NCBI GenBank assembly: GCA_964636865.1 | Contig: CAZWVJ010000058.1 | Coordinates: 1 to 7,161, forward strand | Direction of reading: 5' to 3' | DNA: 7,161 nt | Source of the DNA: B1SED10-75 sp964636865 | Lineage (GTDB): Bacteria; Bacillota; Dethiobacteria; DTU022; PWGO01 | Shown: positions 5,842 to 7,161 of the stretch, one piece after another | Layout of the letters: each line of letters begins with the position of its first letter | Position numbering within the stretch: position 1 is the stretch's first letter | Made by a program: the position numbers and the translations under genes | Notes under the pieces: generated by a model | Databases searched by the model: none | What the model was told of the DNA's origin: nothing | What the model saw: only the letters and a program-made list of their open reading frames with translations

Positions 5842-6663
5842 TTAGCTATGGCATCCGTGATGACCATGACCATGACCATGGGAATGGTTTTGGGAACAGA
5901 AGCTATCGCCGCCGGTCAGCTGTCCGCTGAGTAAATTTTCTACTACATTTTCCACCGGCCCGCTAATACCCAAAATATACTCAATTCCTTGTTCAGAGAA
6001 AAGGTTTTGTGCTTTAGGGCCCATTCCTCCCGAAACAATGCAATGCACCCCTTTTTCATTTAAAAAACGGGGGAGAAAGCCAGGTTCATGCCCGGGGTTA
6101 GGAATAAAAAACTTTTCTTGAATTTTGTTTTCATCGTAGTCCACTATGGTATAGCCTTCACATCTTCCAAAGTGAGCGGAGACCTCGTCATTGTCGGTGG
6201 CTATGGCAATTCTTTTTTTATTAAGCTCTTCACTATTTTCCGTGGTGCAAGCGCTGCTTTCTTTTTCGTTAAAACTTTCTCCCCAGGTGCCTGAAGAACT
6301 TGCTTTCCCGGAATGGGAAGAAGTTGTTGGGCTGGTTAAAGGCTGAGCTTTTCCTTCTTTATAGGTATTTAATGCTTCTTTTAATGAAATATCCGGGACC
6401 TGATATACTTTTACTTGAGATGAACCAAGCACCTGCCATGCTTTTGGCCCTATTTCTCCGGAAAGTAAAACTTCCGCTTTTTTGTCCAGTATGTGCTGGG
6501 CTGCTTTTATTCCCGCACCGCTGGGTTCCTCTGCTGCCGGATTGGCTTCAAAACTCCATTCTTTGCTTTGATCATTGTAAAAGGCAAAGTAGGGGCACCT
6601 TCCAAACTGTTGGCTGGTTAAAGAGTTTTGTTCTTTTCCGCTTGCGGTTATAACAATCTTCAT
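5842..6663 (-). CDS. Tandem NifX-type (dinitrogenase Fe-Mo cofactor family) fusion with His-rich tail
   Basis: This 273-residue soluble protein holds two copies of the NifX/NifB-C-terminal domain, which binds Fe-S or Fe-Mo cofactor precursors. Domain 1 (about 1-105) shows QQFGRCPYF (18-26) and EVLLSGEIGPKAWQVL (64-79). Domain 2 (about 150-250) shows AHFGRCEGY (163-171) and CIVSGGMGPKAQNLF (208-222). A Ser/Thr-rich linker of about 40 residues joins them. The tail HSHGHGHGHHGCHS (260-273), with Cys256 and Cys271, looks like a metal-binding site and is encoded by repeated CAT-GGT triplet pairs. Such domains are usually single-domain proteins of about 110-130 residues, so the fusion is notable. 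AGGAGGT (6674-6680) lies ten bases before ATG. With no nitrogenase genes in view, a general cofactor carrier or metal-handling role with the two ATPases downstream is more likely than nitrogenase maturation. The native metal is unknown. Confidence 0.88.
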   Translation of the reverse strand: MKIVITASGKEQNSLTSQQFGRCPYFAFYNDQSKEWSFEANPAAEEPSGAGIKAAQHILDKKAEVLLSGEIGPKAWQVLGSSQVKVYQVPDISLKEALNTYKEGKAQPLTSPTTSSHSGKASSSGTWGESFNEKESSACTTENSEELNKKRIAIATDNDEVSAHFGRCEGYTIVDYDENKIQEKFFIPNPGHEPGFLPRFLNEKGVHCIVSGGMGPKAQNLFSEQGIEYILGISGPVENVVENLLSGQLTGGDSFCSQNHSHGHGHGHHGCHS

Positions 6664-6673
6664 AATTTTTATT

Positions 6674-6680
6674 ACCTCCT
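6674..6680 (-). promoter_or_regulatory. Strong ribosome binding site of the NifX-type fusion gene
   Basis: AGGAGGT on the minus strand precedes ATG 6663 by ten bases, slightly more than the optimal distance. It confirms the start and shows the gene is translated independently of the scaffold gene upstream. Confidence 0.8.
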
Positions 6681-6726
6681 GTTTTTTTTATGCTACCTAT
6701 GGCTTAATATTGTTTATTCATATGAG

Positions 6727-7092
6727 TTAAAAATTAACCATATAGCTTATTATTGCTCTGGAGAGAGCTTCTGCTCCTAAGTTTGAACAATGTTCCTTAT
6801 TTTCCGGTAAACCGCCCAAGGCCTCTAGAATATCTTCATCTGTTATTTCCCAGGCTTCATCTAAAGATTTACCTTTGACCATAGCGGTCAGGATGCTGCT
6901 GGTCGCTATTGCAGCAGGGCAACCATAGATTTCAAACTTTATATCGACTATATGGTTATCTTCTACTTTAATATAAATCCGCAAAAAATCGCCACAGGAA
7001 GGATCACCTACCACTCCTATACCGTCGGCATCTTCGATTCTTCCTGCATTCTGAGGGTTCTTAAAATGTTTGAGCACTCTTTCTTGATACAT
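6727..7092 (-). CDS. IscU/NifU-type Fe-S cluster assembly scaffold
   Basis: This 121-residue protein covers the whole NifU N-terminal/IscU fold. Such scaffolds accept sulfur from a cysteine desulfurase and build [2Fe-2S] or [4Fe-4S] clusters for transfer. The three ligand cysteines are present in their usual settings: GDPSCGDF (29-36, Cys33 and Asp35), YGCPAAIATSS (56-66, Cys58) and KEHCSNLGAEAL (99-110, His101 and Cys102). The N-terminal YQERVLKHFKNPQNAGRI is also typical. There is no C-terminal NifU thioredoxin-like domain. The start ATG has a modest AAGGA (7103-7107) ten bases upstream. It is the first visible gene of the minus-strand cluster, 63 bases before the NifX-type fusion; no desulfurase (IscS/NifS) is in the window, though one could lie just beyond the right edge. 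Its position suggests it supplies clusters to the ferredoxin ATPases downstream, which is inference. Confidence 0.92.
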   Translation of the reverse strand: MYQERVLKHFKNPQNAGRIEDADGIGVVGDPSCGDFLRIYIKVEDNHIVDIKFEIYGCPAAIATSSILTAMVKGKSLDEAWEITDEDILEALGGLPENKEHCSNLGAEALSRAIISYMVNF

Positions 7093-7161
7093 CGCCTGTC
7101 AATCCTTACTATGATAATTTTAAATGCATAATTAATTAATCAAATATTTTCCTGTACTTTT

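Noticed and set aside
5850..5885. Repeated CATGAC hexamers suggesting a DNA repeat array
   Set aside because: They are the codons of the His/Gly-rich tail of the NifX-type fusion protein, not an independent repeat.
7111..7139. Possible minus-strand promoter for the scaffold gene (TTAATT, 17 bases, TATCAT)
   Set aside because: Poor hexamer matches in an AT-rich stretch, and the implied transcript start would fall on the ribosome binding site; the true promoter may be beyond the window.

Overview
The window looks like chromosomal DNA of an anaerobic, moderately AT-rich Firmicute, probably a Clostridia/Peptococcaceae-type organism. This is inferred from strong AGGAGG-type ribosome binding sites, a textbook sigma-A promoter, and a cluster of ferredoxin-containing MinD-type ATPases with NifX-like proteins, which is typical of strict anaerobes. 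No mobile element, CRISPR array, tRNA or rRNA was seen.

Left part (1-3016, plus strand). The window opens inside a gene whose visible 307 residues form the charged, coiled-coil C-terminal part of what is probably a bacterial dynamin-like GTPase. After a poorly explained 197-base gap, holding at best a 37-codon ORF and an orphan Shine-Dalgarno sequence, come a histidine phosphatase (RHG family) and, 48 bases later, a 400-residue CPA-type cation/proton antiporter. The antiporter carries Glu-Asp where electrogenic members carry Asp-Asp.

Middle (3017-3990). About 420 non-coding bases end in a perfect consensus promoter (TTGACA, 17 bases, TATAAT), a dyad/stem-loop at the expected transcript start and a full Shine-Dalgarno sequence. 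These drive a 159-residue low-complexity protein: Gly/Phe-rich, then Pro/Tyr-rich, then a short coiled coil, resembling the DUF5320 group. A 14-bp stem closes this gene and serves as a bidirectional terminator for the convergent operon.

Right part (7092-4004, minus strand). Four genes read leftward: an IscU/NifU-type Fe-S scaffold; a fusion of two NifX-type (dinitrogenase Fe-Mo cofactor family) domains with a His-rich tail; and two paralogous MinD-superfamily ATPases, each with an inserted 2x[4Fe-4S] ferredoxin domain, joined by an ATGA stop/start overlap. No nitrogenase genes are visible. The combination of scaffold, cofactor carrier and paired Fe-S ATPases suggests a module that assembles or delivers an Fe-S or heterometal cofactor to an unidentified client. 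The convergent DUF5320-like protein is often found with such genes and may belong to the same system. This is the most interesting part of the window.
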